A stretch of DNA of 29,652 nt from Botryllus schlosseri. Lineage: Eukaryota > Chordata > Ascidiacea > Stolidobranchia > Styelidae. The translations under genes and the position numbers were made by a program. The stretch covers positions 1-29,652 of the forward strand of contig ATSW01001918.1 of the NCBI GenBank assembly GCA_000444245.1, written 5' to 3'. Of the stretch, positions 17,801 to 28,015 are shown piece after piece. The notes beneath the pieces are model-generated. The model did not search any database. It saw nothing but the letters and a program-made list of their open reading frames with translations, and was not told the DNA's origin. Positions within the stretch are counted from its first letter, which is position 1. Every line of letters begins with the position of its first letter.

Positions 17801-20800
17801 TGCGAACCCCTAAAACAGGGGTGGGCAAACTACGCCTCATGCGGCCCGCGAAAGCCTCGAAAACGTTGAAAAATATTGATGAAATGCGTACTAAAATCGA
17901 ATTACTTGATTAAACTATTTCTTAATATATTTCAACATGATAATGATAAGCTATATTCTTACCATAGCATTTTTTTATTTCACTGATGGCACGATAGCCC
18001 GACCTCGAGGCCTATGCTTTTTGAACGGTATCAATTGCTAAACATCACAGAAAGTGAATCGTAAATGACATAATTCGGACCACGAGTGTGATTTAGATTC
18101 GCAACACGAGCCAATACTTTTAGTGCGGTATACTTGGAAAAAACGATTCGCGAGTGTGTTAGATAGATTCGTTTTTTGTATGTGTAGAAGTATTTATATT
18201 TATAATATTTATATATTGTAGAAGCATATTTAAAGGCAACATGGTTAGTTGGTTATGATGCTGTCAGCATTATGTGTCCTCTGGAGTTGAACGAAAAGTA
18301 AATATCGCTTATCAGTGCTCATGCATACTTAAATTTACAGTGAGCTGTAAGAATAGGAACAACCTACTTCTATCCCTAATTTTGACTATGAGTACGACCA
18401 GCTTATAAATTCTCGTCAATGTTTCTGTCTCTTTCTCATCAAATCAATGTCTGATTTGTTTTAAATATACAAATGCATACATTTTATTTCCATGTCGTCG
18501 GTCACTATATAATCAAATAGCAATATTGAATTTTGACTTGGTATCTCAATTTTATATAGTGCGGCCCGCGAATGGATTCGAATGTTGAATGCGGCCCGCG
18601 AGCTAAAAAGTTTGCCCACCCCTGCCAAAAAGGTTATGGTTCGCTGTGTACGTGAGCATATGACATCGCAATACTAATTGCAACTCAAATCATTTTTTCC
18701 TTCCTTTGTCCTATCACTATTTTATAATATCTCCCTGGTTAAATTGTATTGAGATCCATATTTAGTGTTCGGTTCACAGAGATACGTTATCCGCACCCTA
18801 TATCATTGGGTGTCTCTGGGAATATATTGAGCCCATGAACAATTTGGAACCACGAGCCCCAAATATCATTCATTTTTGTCATCATGCTCATGATTTCATA
18901 TACGAACCCGTTTTCGGGCTATGGCACTTGGCGATGACGGCGTTATTCCCAACCGTAACCCAACGGCAGTACCAAATATATAGTCCGGAAATTAGCTCTA
19001 TGTAACTCTGAACACCATGCGGTTGAGCACAGATACGCAATGATAATTCGAATAAAACATAAAATGTAGTTATAGTGCCTTAATGTCAACGAATCTGTAT
19101 TTGCCCCTCCAATTTCAAAGTTCCAATTCCAATTCAATCCATTCCAAATTCTATACGACCATAGCTCCTCGACATTTTCTGTATCCATCGCCTTTCTTCA
19201 CATGTTCCGACAGGGAAGTGTTATTCGGATTTTCGCAACGAGCTTTGTCCGATGAGGTTAAATTTTCGGCCGAACAGCATTTACGCTGGATTCTCACTTA
19301 ATGGAAGTCATTGCTTCATTGATACAATAAAAGTTCATCTTCAACGCCAGTTCTACGGGGAAGCAACTTCACTTAGAGGAGTACGGATTCTGGATCAGAA
19401 TGAAGACCCTTGTGTGACAAAAATAAAGACCAAAGCCAGTAGAACAGGTAATTTTCGGTAATATTAAAACAGAATGAAAGGTCACTATGGTACTAGTACA
19501 CTTCATTCCGCATAGTACAAAATCGATAAAAGAACAGATAGCAAGGATAACAACAACAGCAACAACAACTATTTTATGTTGTGTTCTCAAATCATGGCAC
19601 TCTTACTGAAAGTCGATGTGCACATGTCGAACGGTTTCTGCTCTGCATATATGATTGATTTCTAATTAGCTCAAAACATGCTTTGCCTCTCGTTAAGGTT
19701 CTGTCGACGTAGAGATTTATGTAAAGGCGCAGTACGTAACTGAGAGTTGAAGTGACCAACGAATTAATCTAATTCAAAATATCTATCATATTATAATTCA
19801 GCACAATTTTCCCAATCACAAGAAATACTCTGTTATAGAATTGCTAACGATAGTTGGTTCAAAATATGACACTAATGGACGCGTACCAACGAAAACTAAG
19901 GAGTAAGGTTGTTTTTTTGATATGCCAAAATAAGCCAAAATTTTGTCAAAATTGTAGCGTTAGGTCAAAAAATTCTCAAAATTGTATACAAAGTCTATTT
20001 TTTTGTAACCTGCATTTCGTTTGCATCGTATAGGTTTGTACTTATCATTTAACATTTCACAGCTTCTAGCCTACTTTATAGGCCTACCGTTCTAGACGGC
20101 CCATTGTCTGCTCATTGTGAATCATAAACGGTCAAATGAAACAAATTGGTCGACATGGTGTAATGCTCAACGTACTGAAATATCCTAACTGAAGCAAGAC
20201 TGCATGCGTGGTCAATCTGGGCATTGGTTCTTATATCAAGAAGCGCACGATGAAACATTGTGATTGTTGTTGTTTGTGGTATTCATGGTGTTTGTCGACT
20301 ACTATGGTCATTTACATAAGACCGATATTGTTCATTTCAATTCCGTAACTGCCGACTTATAGCATGACGGCCCACTTCTAGGCTTTTTGTAAGACACTGC
20401 TTACGCGGATGAGGTGGCGAGGAGGAGCCTAGATAAACCTCCAACACTTAGGTATGGGAATTCGGAAGTCGACCTCGGTCGGACTCGAACCAGCACCCAT
20501 TGGTGTTGCAGCCGCGGACTATACCACTGCGCTATCTCGCCACCCATTTTGATGTAGGCAATATTGTCAGAATGGCGCAACACGGTGTGTCCCCAGCAGT
20601 GTACGCACAACTAAGGGATATCTAGATATCCCTGGAACAACTTCAGTGTTGCCAGCCCACAACTGCTGCTGTTGAACGGTCTTCCTCCATTCTTGGCCAG
20701 CTACTTAGCAAGGACAGACACTTTCTACCCGAGAATGCAGAAAAGTAGGCTATCTTTTGCTGCGCTACAACAAATTTATATTATTTATACCATAATGCGT

Positions 20801-22861
20801 GATGTAACTACTGGATTCTTCTTTGGTCCAGATTTCGTTAAAATAAAGTTTTTTCATGTAAAAATTTTTCAGTTTCTAAGCCAAAATGTTGTAAGGACAG
20901 ACAGTTCCAATCAGAAATGAAGATAGTAGTACAATTCCAACATGATGTGGAAAAACACCTCATCTACATACATGAGATTTTTAAAAAATGGTCAAAATTA
21001 AGTTTTTAAATGTCAAACAATGTCAAAATTTATATTTTTTAGGTCAAAATCTTCCGTTTTTTAGGTTAAGAAAATCGCCTGACTAATGAGGAATATCAAA
21101 GAGAGAGACGGATAGACTTAGTATTAAGTCATCTGTAATCGCCACAAGATGGAATTTGTGTTTGATATTTGTTCATTGCAGATTGGATATATTTCCAGCT
21201 CGGTTATGTCTTACACAATAAGAGTCCAGTCGACATCATAGTATCAGTAACAACCGTACCAAAAAAGCGCTCACTTAGGCATTGACCCCTTACACCCCAT
21301 AATATAGCGGTTATTATCCTGTCCTTAATTTATGGTAAGCGTCGCGTAAGTCATTTCAGGTGGTACGCAGTAATTGCATTTCTAATTAAGTAAAATCATA
21401 GTTTTCACAAATCGTAAACGCGAGTATAACATAATTATGGTTTCTAATCTTATCGTGCAGATTCGGGAAAATGCAACATCACAAAGTTAGCTGAAGGAGT
21501 CACATCGACTGGGAATAGTTATGCGAACAAATGTGTGGTGGCGGGCAACTCAGGAACTATGTTGGTGTTTGACTATGGTCTTCACGACTCTTGCATTTGT
21601 TCCATTGACGCTTGGCTGGAAGAAGAAGACGGTTAGTCAGTATACTAGATAGAAGATACATTGTAATTATAAGACACAACAGTGGTGCTTACTGCTCATT
21701 GACTTTTGAGGCTTTGTTCTCCACGACAATGACAATTATTTAACAGTTCAATGCACTTTTCTCAAACTGCTATGACCAATATCCACTGAATACTAAAATA
21801 GTTTATTAATTTTCATATCTCCCATACTTCTCTTGGTGTTGAAACGTAAAAAGAGCATGGGATATCTGCGTGAATACGACCATAAAAGTATTTTATCTTG
21901 CCCGACTGAAGGAAGGCTTCCGATAAGACTAAGCCAACGTTTCGACCATATTATCGGATCGGAACATTCTTATAAGTAGGCCTACCAGCGTGGCATTCGA
22001 ATTCCCGTCGCTTTTCAACAAATGCACGCCAATAGCAATTCAACTACGACCATGTAAATATATTCGATTTCCGGTTTGACATCAGATTTCGCTGTGGTAT
22101 AACTTCGTCCACGGGAGTTCGGCCAATGCCATACCGATAGGGTTGCATTTAATACAAAAATCAATTTAAAACAAACATGTTTGAAACAAGGTCCTCGTTT
22201 AAAACATGGTTTTTATTGCTTTTTATGTTTTTTTTAAAGCCATGACGTCACGAATGTTCAATTGTGGCGTCATTATGGATTGATATTGATAATTGAAGAT
22301 ATTGGGTAAATATAGCTCCTTTGACGAAATTTCAGCACTATTGCTGTTGAACCGACTATTTTAAGGGTTCCAACCTTCCCATATCGATATTCGATATACG
22401 TCGGCTACGGCTATATATCGGGTGGTAATTGTCCGTAGGCTCATACGACTCGTTTTTTTGGAAAGTATTTACACAATTATGACATAATGTCACAACTAAA
22501 AAACACACAAGTTTGTTTTTTAAAAGGCCTTTGTTTAAAACACTGCAATCCTACATACCGATAGAATGAAAATCGTGTCGCATTGTCATCTCGTGATTTC
22601 GTTTCATCATCAGACCAGACAGGAATTTCGGATGATATACGAGAGATAGTGGAGCAGGAAGAGTCAAAGTCCTCCTGCTCTCGCATTCTCGGGAGAATAC
22701 TACGGAGATCATGGAGAAGCCGCATCAATATCGTGAACAAGGACGAAGCCGATGTAGTCGTGCGCACGCTCTTGAACGTCACGGAGAGACGGGTGATTGT
22801 TTTAAAACGATTATATCAAGCAATGCGAACGGCTAAATACCATATAAAAACGCAAGCATAA
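14755..22861 (+). CDS. Secreted trefoil-like cysteine-rich protein, 5 exons, 299 aa
   Basis: Exons: 14755-14845, 17518-17673, 19214-19447, 21461-21631, 22614-22861 (stop TAA 22859-22861). All four introns are phase 1, as is common for extracellular modules, and all have good AG and GT signals. Domains: signal peptide (residues 1 to about 21), a trefoil-like domain (36-78), a middle region with cysteines at 85, 94, 116, 149, 165, 185, 205 and 207, and a C-terminal tail (219-299). The mature chain has 16 cysteines if cleavage precedes C24, an even number that fits disulfides. N-glycosylation sequons are NGS (112), NIT (166) and NVT (272). Trefoil proteins act at mucosal surfaces and in egg coats, but I do not recognise the rest and assign no function. 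The start ATG has a strong context (A at -3, G at +4) and an in-frame TAA immediately upstream (14749-14751). Confidence 0.72.
14938..17181. mobile_element. hAT element, 2.2 kb, holding a MITE
   Basis: The termini CAGTGCTTTTTAACC and GGGTTCGAAAAGCTCTG are inverted and diverged. Exact 8-base duplications ACATAGAT flank it at 14930-14937 and 17182-17189. GTGCGAAT recurs near both ends (15000-15030 and 17148). A MITE occupies 15853-16277. The frame at 16591-16890 (99 codons) falls inside but is not recognisable as transposase. The element fills most of intron 1 of the trefoil-like gene. Confidence 0.87.
15853..16277 (+). mobile_element. TAGGGTTGC hAT MITE, copy 1 (short form)
   Basis: Ends TAGGGTTGCATTTAAAAC and GTTTTAAATGCAACCCTA, flanked by AACTGCGAC at 15843-15851 and 16279-16287 (one extra base on each side of the element). 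Inside are repeated TTTAAAACA/TGTTTTAAA words near each end and a TGACGTCA palindrome at 16176-16183. It is inserted in the hAT element 14938-17181. Confidence 0.88.
17518..17673 (+). CDS. Exon 2 of trefoil-like gene: trefoil domain
   Basis: The six cysteines (residues 36, 56, 66, 71, 72, 78) are spaced C-x19-C-x9-C-x4-CC-x5-C. Human TFF1 has C-x9-C-x9-C-x4-CC-x10-C, so the diagnostic core C-x9-C-x4-CC followed by an aromatic residue (TC…STCVANNCCW) is exact. The first loop is ten residues longer and the last five shorter. The acceptor is CCTATTTCAG and the donor GTAAGT. An earlier GTGAAT inside the exon was not used, because it would drop the sixth cysteine. Confidence 0.72.
17816..18624. 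mobile_element. hAT element with CAGGGGTGGGCAAACT termini
   Basis: The left end CAGGGGTGGGCAAACTACG and right end AAGTTTGCCCACCCCTG are inverted, with GCGGCCCGCG just inside both ends. This terminus is widely shared by hAT elements in animals. The flanks CCCTAAAA and CCAAAAAG are only partly alike, so the target duplication has decayed. It is non-autonomous, 809 bases, in intron 2 of the trefoil-like gene. Confidence 0.82.
19214..19447 (+). CDS. Exon 3 of trefoil-like gene: cysteine-containing region
   Basis: In the frame fixed by exon 2 this reads KCYSDFRNELCPMRLNFRPN and onwards to DQNEDPCVTKIKTKASRT without a stop for 77 codons. The other two frames break. Four cysteines and one NGS sequon are present. 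The region follows a trefoil as a ZP domain does in ZP1/ZP4-type egg-coat proteins, but I see no convincing ZP cysteine pattern. The acceptor is CATGTTCCGACAG and the donor GTAATT. Confidence 0.68.
19964..20218 (-). repeat. Dispersed repeat R2, copy 2
   Basis: Reverse-complement partner of 1816-2074, lying immediately before SINE copy A in intron 3 of the trefoil-like gene. The left side passes into low-complexity TGTCAAAATT-type sequence that recurs at 20985-21060. Confidence 0.75.
20265..20545 (-). mobile_element. tRNA-derived SINE, copy A
   Basis: On the minus strand a tRNA-like head runs from 20541 to about 20469: GGCGAGATAGCGCAGTGG (A box) and GGTTCGAGTCC (B box, 20481-20491), followed by a body shared with 26583-26861. 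RNA polymerase III boxes are intact by eye, but the head carries no amino-acid assignment I trust and the body rules out a plain tRNA gene. It lies in intron 3 of the trefoil-like gene. Confidence 0.8.
20614..20633. repeat. Perfect 20-base palindrome
   Basis: AGGGATATCTAGATATCCCT is its own reverse complement. It lies 70 bases beyond SINE copy A in intron 3 of the trefoil-like gene. A weaker relative, AGGGATGTATATCCCT, occurs near 24978. Confidence 0.9.
21461..21631 (+). CDS. Exon 4 of trefoil-like gene
   Basis: Reads SGKCNITKLAEGVTSTGNSY and continues through ANKCVVAGNSG to DSCICSIDAWLEEED, open in the expected frame and phase 1 at both ends. It holds four cysteines and an NIT sequon. The closing WLEEED starts an acidic run that continues into exon 5. 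The acceptor is TCTTATCGTGCAG and the donor GTTAGT. Confidence 0.68.
22138..22553 (-). mobile_element. TAGGGTTGC hAT MITE, copy 2 (short form)
   Basis: Reverse orientation relative to copy 1. The ends TAGGGTTGCATTTAATAC and CACTGCAATCCTA are flanked by exact CATACCGA at 22130-22137 and 22554-22561. TGACGTCA lies at 22243-22250. It sits in intron 4 of the trefoil-like gene, ending 60 bases before exon 5. Confidence 0.88.
22614..22861 (+). CDS. Exon 5 of trefoil-like gene: acidic-to-cationic C-terminus
   Basis: Continues in phase as DQTGISDDIREIVEQEESK, then SSCSRILGRILRRSWRSRIN and about 48 more residues to TAA. The acidic stretch (219-236) is followed directly by the very basic segment RILGRILRRSWRSR (about 241-254), then a mixed helix-prone tail with an NVT sequon. 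The acceptor TTTCATCATCAG lies 60 bases after the end of a MITE (22138-22553). No AATAAA is seen in the next 300 bases, so the 3' end is unknown. Confidence 0.62.
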
Positions 22862-25118
22862 ACAGTGACAAACAATCCAACATTCATGCCTTGGTTGGCG
22901 CGAGTGCGTCATAATTCACGAACCCACACCACGCGCGTTACTAGCATCGCCTTCTGATTAGTACTGCGTCAGAGCGCGCCATTATCCCAGCCGTGCTGAT
23001 GATCATTTCCGCTGGGTCTCATTATTCAGCATATCACAGTGGATACAAAAAAATATCATGACACCACCAAAAATCTTCCAGGCATCTGGAGTGCATACTA
23101 TCTTACATAGCGGCTTCCATATTGGCTGCGGTCAGACCAAACAACCGCTCTGGTGGTTTATTGTTCTCCAGGCTTTATTTTTCTTAGTAATGTAATGTCT
23201 ATGCTTTACTCTTTTCCGTGCCCACACTGAACCCAGATCCGATTAGTATATGGAGATGACTATTATGCATTTACGCATCACACACGTTGCGTGGAAACTT
23301 CGCGCGTGGGCCCAGCGTTTGACGTAGGCTACAACCCGCTCCAGTATTCTTCAAATCGCAAGTTAATTACAGCTTATAATCAGCCTTGGCATTCTATACC
23401 TCTTTCTTGTTTGATGGAATGTTGCATTTCGTACCCGATAAGGTGCCATAGGCAGCGTTTTCTAGCGAGTTACACTGTCGCGCGTTATGTATATCGAGCA
23501 AGGGAAATGAGTTGTTGGCCTGCAACTTGAATAACTGACTTCCGCCTGAAACGCATACCATTCGCCCATCCATAGTCTTATAGGTATTAACAAATCTGTA
23601 AATGTCTAGTTTAGACATAATTATTAGTTGAGAATCGTTCACGGATTCGGTAGCCTTCGGAACGTATTCCTAAGACAATCGTACCAAACTCTTCAGTTAA
23701 ATTGTGTCCTGGTTATTACGCAAGAATATCGGCGTTTAATTTACGCCCATTTCGGCGTGCCTTTTGTGATGCAAGATACATTTTGTGTATTGCCATGAGA
23801 CCCATTTATGGAAATACCATGAAGTTCCTCTCATTACAAAGACTGACGTCCATTACTCGTAGCTATAGGAATGAGAATGAAAGAATTGGTCGCTTCATCA
23901 CAATGAGTTGCAATCGCGAGTGTTTGCCATATTAACTTTGATCCTGGTATTAGCATCTGATTTCGATTTTCAAATATAGATTGTATTCTGTAAATTGGAA
24001 TTCGCTCTTCTTACCCTAAATGACAATGGCACAAACAAATACGTCTAGGGTCGATGTAACATTTTGGTATGAATTGATCGCGAAGTGCAGCTGAATCGCC
24101 AGAATGTTCTCTGTTTCCATAATATCTTTCCTCGGCAATCGTATGCAATTACTCGTACATGAACCTTTGTCACCAAGGCTCGTAAATATTAAGTAACAGG
24201 GCGATGGTTAAAATTGTGCAATTTCGGCGTGCTGTTTTAGATACAAAAGAACTAAGTTCGCGTATAGCACCGTATATATTTCGTGCAATATTCTCTACTT
24301 CTCGTACATATTTAGAAACAGGGAGTTAGTAATGATGTAAAATGAAAGTTCCTGCATTGTCCGCATTCATATTGCGTTTGATTCCTAAGTTTCTCGCATT
24401 AGTAAGACATCATAGTCATTATCCATCACTAGATTCTGTAGAAATATGAACAATGATAGAAGCAATGGTCAATGATTGACTATTGGAGTTGTTTTCAATA
24501 GACTTGACATCGAAAGTCGCTTGTGAATCATACGCTTTTAACACGCATTTAGCTACCGACGGATTGCAAGTTGTAAATTGGATTCAGTGTGAGCGGCATT
24601 GGACTTCATACTTTTAAAACGCTTTCTGTGGTTGCCATTTCTATTCATACCATAACATGCATTCCACGGAATGATATAGTGTAGAAAGTTGTTTGACGCA
24701 CCAGGCGCAGCCAGGCGGCGAAAGAGTCATTAGCCTACCTGACAAATTTCAGAATGGGGTATTGTGACGTCATGTGTTTCACTGCACCACAATGAATCCA
24801 TGACGCCATATCATTGGTAATAAATTTAACCTCCTCTTTCACAAATTTTCATCCGCATCTGCCAAATATTCCTCCTGACTGTGATTCACCCAGAGCGGTG
24901 GGATTGATATCTTTTGTCAGGCATTTTTCAGTCGGTTGTTATAAAAATTGATGGACAGTAACCAGCAATGCTAACCCAGGGATGTATATCCCTGTGCTAA
25001 CCGTTTCGAAAATTTCATAGCATTTCGCGAGACGGTTCTATAGAAACGGTACGAACCGTATGAATGCGACCACCGGATACAGCCATGTTTGACGCTCTAC
25101 TTTTTCACCGTCTACCAG
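22862..25118. other. Region with no recognised gene
   Basis: Follows the stop of the trefoil-like gene. Short open frames (for example 23291-23530 and 23702-23935) have no splice context or recognisable protein. A TGACGTCA palindrome lies at 24765-24772, outside any recognised MITE. I see no clear repeats or RNA genes. Confidence 0.5.
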
Positions 25119-25223
25119 GTCAACATTCAAGACGCCGAGATCCTGCTGGATACATCAAGTCAAATATCGAGATACAAGTTTTATGAAGGGCTGGACAATC
25201 GTTCCGCGGATACGCTCATTAAG
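25119..25223 (+). CDS. Candidate exon of unrecognised gene
   Basis: A pyrimidine-rich acceptor (CTCTACTTTTTCACCGTCTACCAG) and a GTAACG donor bracket 35 codons that read VNIQDAEILLDTSSQISRYK and then FYEGLDNRSADTLIK in phase 0. A second frame is also open, ending in phase 2. Composition is protein-like but the family is not recognised. No upstream exon with a start was found between 22862 and here. Confidence 0.42.
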
Positions 25224-25450
25224 GTAACGTGTCTAACTGTCTATCCATCGATGGATCAAGTGGTCGGAAATCACGATGACATCGCACGAATACTGACATC
25301 CGCTTGTAAGAAGTTATAGACTGGGATTAGGTGCTATCACGCTTGCGTGTTGCGGTCGTAGCCCTGGAAATCATCAGCAACTGATTTTAGGCATGTCTAT
25401 GTAATGACATCATGGCACTGACAATATGGAGTGTCTTTATGTTGTACATT

Positions 25451-25730
25451 GAAGCTAATGAAGCTAATCAAACAAGGAAGTTAATAAAAAGCTAATTAAA
25501 CTGATGAAAAGCTAATGAAGCTAATGAAAGAAGCTGATGAAGCTAATTAAAAAAGGAAGCTAATGAAAAGCGAAGTAGGCTAATGAAAAGCTAATCAGGC
25601 TAATGAAACAAGCTAATGAAAAAGGAAGCTCATGAAAAGCCAGTGAAAAGCTAATGAAAAAAGGAAGCTAATGAGAAAATAATAAAAATCTCATGAAGCT
25701 AATGAAAAGCTAATGAAGCTAATGAAACAA
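25451..25730. repeat. AAGCTAATG tandem array
   Basis: About 280 bases of AAGCTAATGAA units with variable A runs and occasional TAATTAA variants. It is bracketed by GTGTCTTT (25431-25438) and AAAGACAC (25729-25736) in inverted orientation, which may be the ends of a small element that carries the array. Confidence 0.85.
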
Positions 25731-26004
25731 AGACACCCGACAGCGTGGGTTGGTATGGTCGGTCCCTCGACAATCGACATCGAACACGGGACTCAATAGC
25801 ATGCTCATATCACTTTAGAAGTGGCGCCACTCCTATAGTGTTTTTTAGTTGTTTCTATGCTCTAATTATAATTCTGAACTACAGTTTCTGTTTTTCCAAA
25901 AAATATGCTACAGGAGGACTGTATAGTGCGAAACTATTAGCCAAGATTGCTGCTTATAACAATGAACTCTGATTTCATATGAATTGATTTTCAATTTTTC
26001 TCGA

Positions 26005-26215
26005 ATTCAGTAATTCTAACTCCAATCCAATTTGAAAGCGATTGTGTATAGCTATATTTCTAAGTCCAGTCTAATTTTAAAAAAAAAAACATGTAGTTAT
26101 CGTTCTAAATCTAGTCTATAACTTGGAATAAACCGCGCAACTATAATTCTAATTCAAATCTAATCAGGAAAAGCTGTAAATTTTCTGTTTGTCCAATTCC
26201 GGTTCTAATGAAGTT
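26005..26215. repeat. Low-complexity CTAATTC/CCAGTCTAA tract
   Basis: Loose repeats of TTCTAAYTCCARTCTAA with an A10 run near 26080. No gene is seen. It is followed at about 26208-26265 by TTATTCTCAACCTTTTCAGC and CGCGGACCGG, which resemble a diverged hAT left terminus with no visible partner. Confidence 0.5.
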
Positions 26216-26582
26216 ATTCTCAACCTTTTCAGCTCACTGTCTGTAAAATTGCAGAACAAAATTCGCGGACCGGTGACCTTTCAAATATCAAAATCAACAC
26301 AAAATGTTATCAAGACCTAGGTGTGCAACTCAAAACAAAGGATTGCAACTTTATTATGATGATAAATTTACTACAAACCTTTTTAATTTAAGCCTGTTGT
26401 GCTTGGTTCGATTGAGGTTTTCGCGAGGCAAACTCATGTTTAAATCACCGAGTCAATTTTGACTGTACGGTTTCTTTTGATAGAAAAGCGACTTCGCTGA
26501 TTGCTCGATTCTACTATACTGACAAATGTCGCTAAATTTTACCGTCGAATTACGTGAAATAATCTGGTCACTAATGGCAGTT

Positions 26583-26861
26583 ATTTGTTTGTTTATTTGT
26601 GATATTCATGGTGCTTGTCGATTACTCGACTACTATGGTAATTTACACCAGGCCGATATTCTTCATTTTTATCCCGTAACTGCCGACTTGTATATACCAC
26701 GGCCCACTTCTGGGCTTTTTAAGACACCGCTTACGCGGATGAGATGGCGAGGAGGAGACTATAGTTAAACCTTCAAAACTTAGGTAGGAATTATAGAGTC
26801 GAACTCGGCCGGACTCGGTCGCGCACCCTTATTGGAGTTGCAGCTGTGGATTATACCTAGC
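26583..26861 (-). mobile_element. tRNA-derived SINE, copy B, split by a MITE
   Basis: Collinear with copy A (shared ATTCATGGTG, GTAACTGCCGACTT, CGGCCCACTTCT, ACGCGGATGAG blocks). The tRNA-like head is interrupted at about 26857 by MITE copy 3 and resumes at 27423 with ATTAAACCACTACGC, matching copy A's ACTATACCACTGCGC. The B box region is more diverged than in copy A. Confidence 0.75.
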
Positions 26862-27422
26862 TAGGGTTGTGTTCAAAACAAAAAATCAATTTAAAACAAA
26901 CATGTTTAAAACAAGGCCCTTTCTTAAAACATGTTTTTCATTGTTTTTTCTTCTAGGCGATGACGTCACACATATTCAATTGTGAAGTCATAGTGGATTG
27001 ATATTCACAATTGAAAATATAGAGTAAATATAGCTCCTTTGACGAAACAGGCTTCCAACCCCTATCATATACGGACCAAAAATATATTTACCCAGGACTA
27101 CATCGTCTTGCAGCATTTCTACGGTCGGCGGTCATCATCATCATCAGAACATTAATTTCGTACCAATGATCTATATCTACGTACTATAGCTGTTGTGCCG
27201 ACTATTTCGAGCATCCCACATCGTATACGTCGGCTATACCGGGTGGTATTCGTCGTCCGTAGGCTCATACAGCTTGTTTTTTGAAAGTATTTACGCAATT
27301 ATGACATAATTAAACAACTTGAAAAAAAAACTCTTTTAAAAACGGCCTTTGTTTAAAACACCGTTTAAAACGTGTTATTACCAAAGTGATTTAAAAAACC
27401 ATTTGTTTTAAATGCAACCCTA
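26862..27422 (-). mobile_element. TAGGGTTGC hAT MITE, copy 3 (long form)
   Basis: Ends TAGGGTTGTGTTCAAAAC and TTTTAAATGCAACCCTA, flanked by ATTATACC (26850-26857, then four extra bases) and ATTAAACC (27423-27430). TGACGTCA lies at 26961-26968. Compared with copies 1 and 2 it has about 110-140 extra internal bases (around 27060-27190) shared with copy 4. It is inserted in the tRNA-like head of a SINE. Confidence 0.86.
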
Positions 27423-27446
27423 ATTAAACCACTACGCAAATCCGAA
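27423..27446 (-). mobile_element. Remaining head of SINE copy B
   Basis: ATTAAACCACTACGCAAATC continues the tRNA-like head of the SINE after MITE copy 3. The first eight bases are also the MITE's target duplication. Confidence 0.55.
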
Positions 27447-27809
27447 ATACAATAATTCTCTTTTAAGTGGCCGCATATATCAATAAGAAATCTCTGATGA
27501 AAATCATACATTGGACAACTGACTAAAACATGATGCACATTGCACAATTTCAAGGTAGCGACAATCACTACATAAAGGAGAGTTTACTATGCCAATTGTA
27601 AAAAAGAATAAGCATGCGCCAGTGACCAGATTCCAAACGAATGATAATGTTTGTGGCAATGCTTTCGGTTAATCACGACTTCACATAGAGGTCGTTACCA
27701 CTAACATCAGTAGCTTTGTACTACAGCCTCCCAAAGTTGAAAATAGTATCGAAACTATAATGCTCGTTGATAAAGTAAATCTTAGTAGCAAGGAGCATAT
27801 CATTTCAGT

Positions 27810-27901
27810 ACTCGAAAAAAATCTCATTACTCGACTCGCATTACTATAGAATCAATACTCGATTCAGATTCGAGCACTCGAATCATTGTGCTCAGCCCTA
27901 A
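27810..27901 (-). mobile_element. Possible hAT terminus, ACTCGA-rich
   Basis: Minus strand reads TAGGGCTGAGCACAATGATT followed by repeated TCGAGT/ACTCGA words for about 90 bases. This combination is common at hAT ends. No opposite terminus or target duplication was found. Confidence 0.4.
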
Positions 27902-28015
27902 TTGAATGGAACAAACTCGGTGTGACGCATTACCGCAAACAGCTCTTTTACGACTTCGGTAACATGCCGAATCGGAGAATGTATCTTAGTAACTTATATT
28001 TCTTCTATATTCCAG

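Noticed and set aside
20469-20541. Functional tRNA gene on the minus strand
   Set aside because: A and B boxes are good, but the head is followed by a body shared with a second copy, so it is a SINE. A reliable cloverleaf was not established.
19214-21631. ZP domain after the trefoil, as in ZP1/ZP4
   Set aside because: The order of domains is suggestive, but the cysteine spacing and hydrophobic pattern do not match a ZP-N/ZP-C pair by eye, and no C-terminal transmembrane segment follows.
25089-25319. 76-codon frame taken as a single-exon gene
   Set aside because: It lacks an ATG at its start and is better explained as an exon (25119-25223) between a pyrimidine-rich acceptor and a GTAACG donor.
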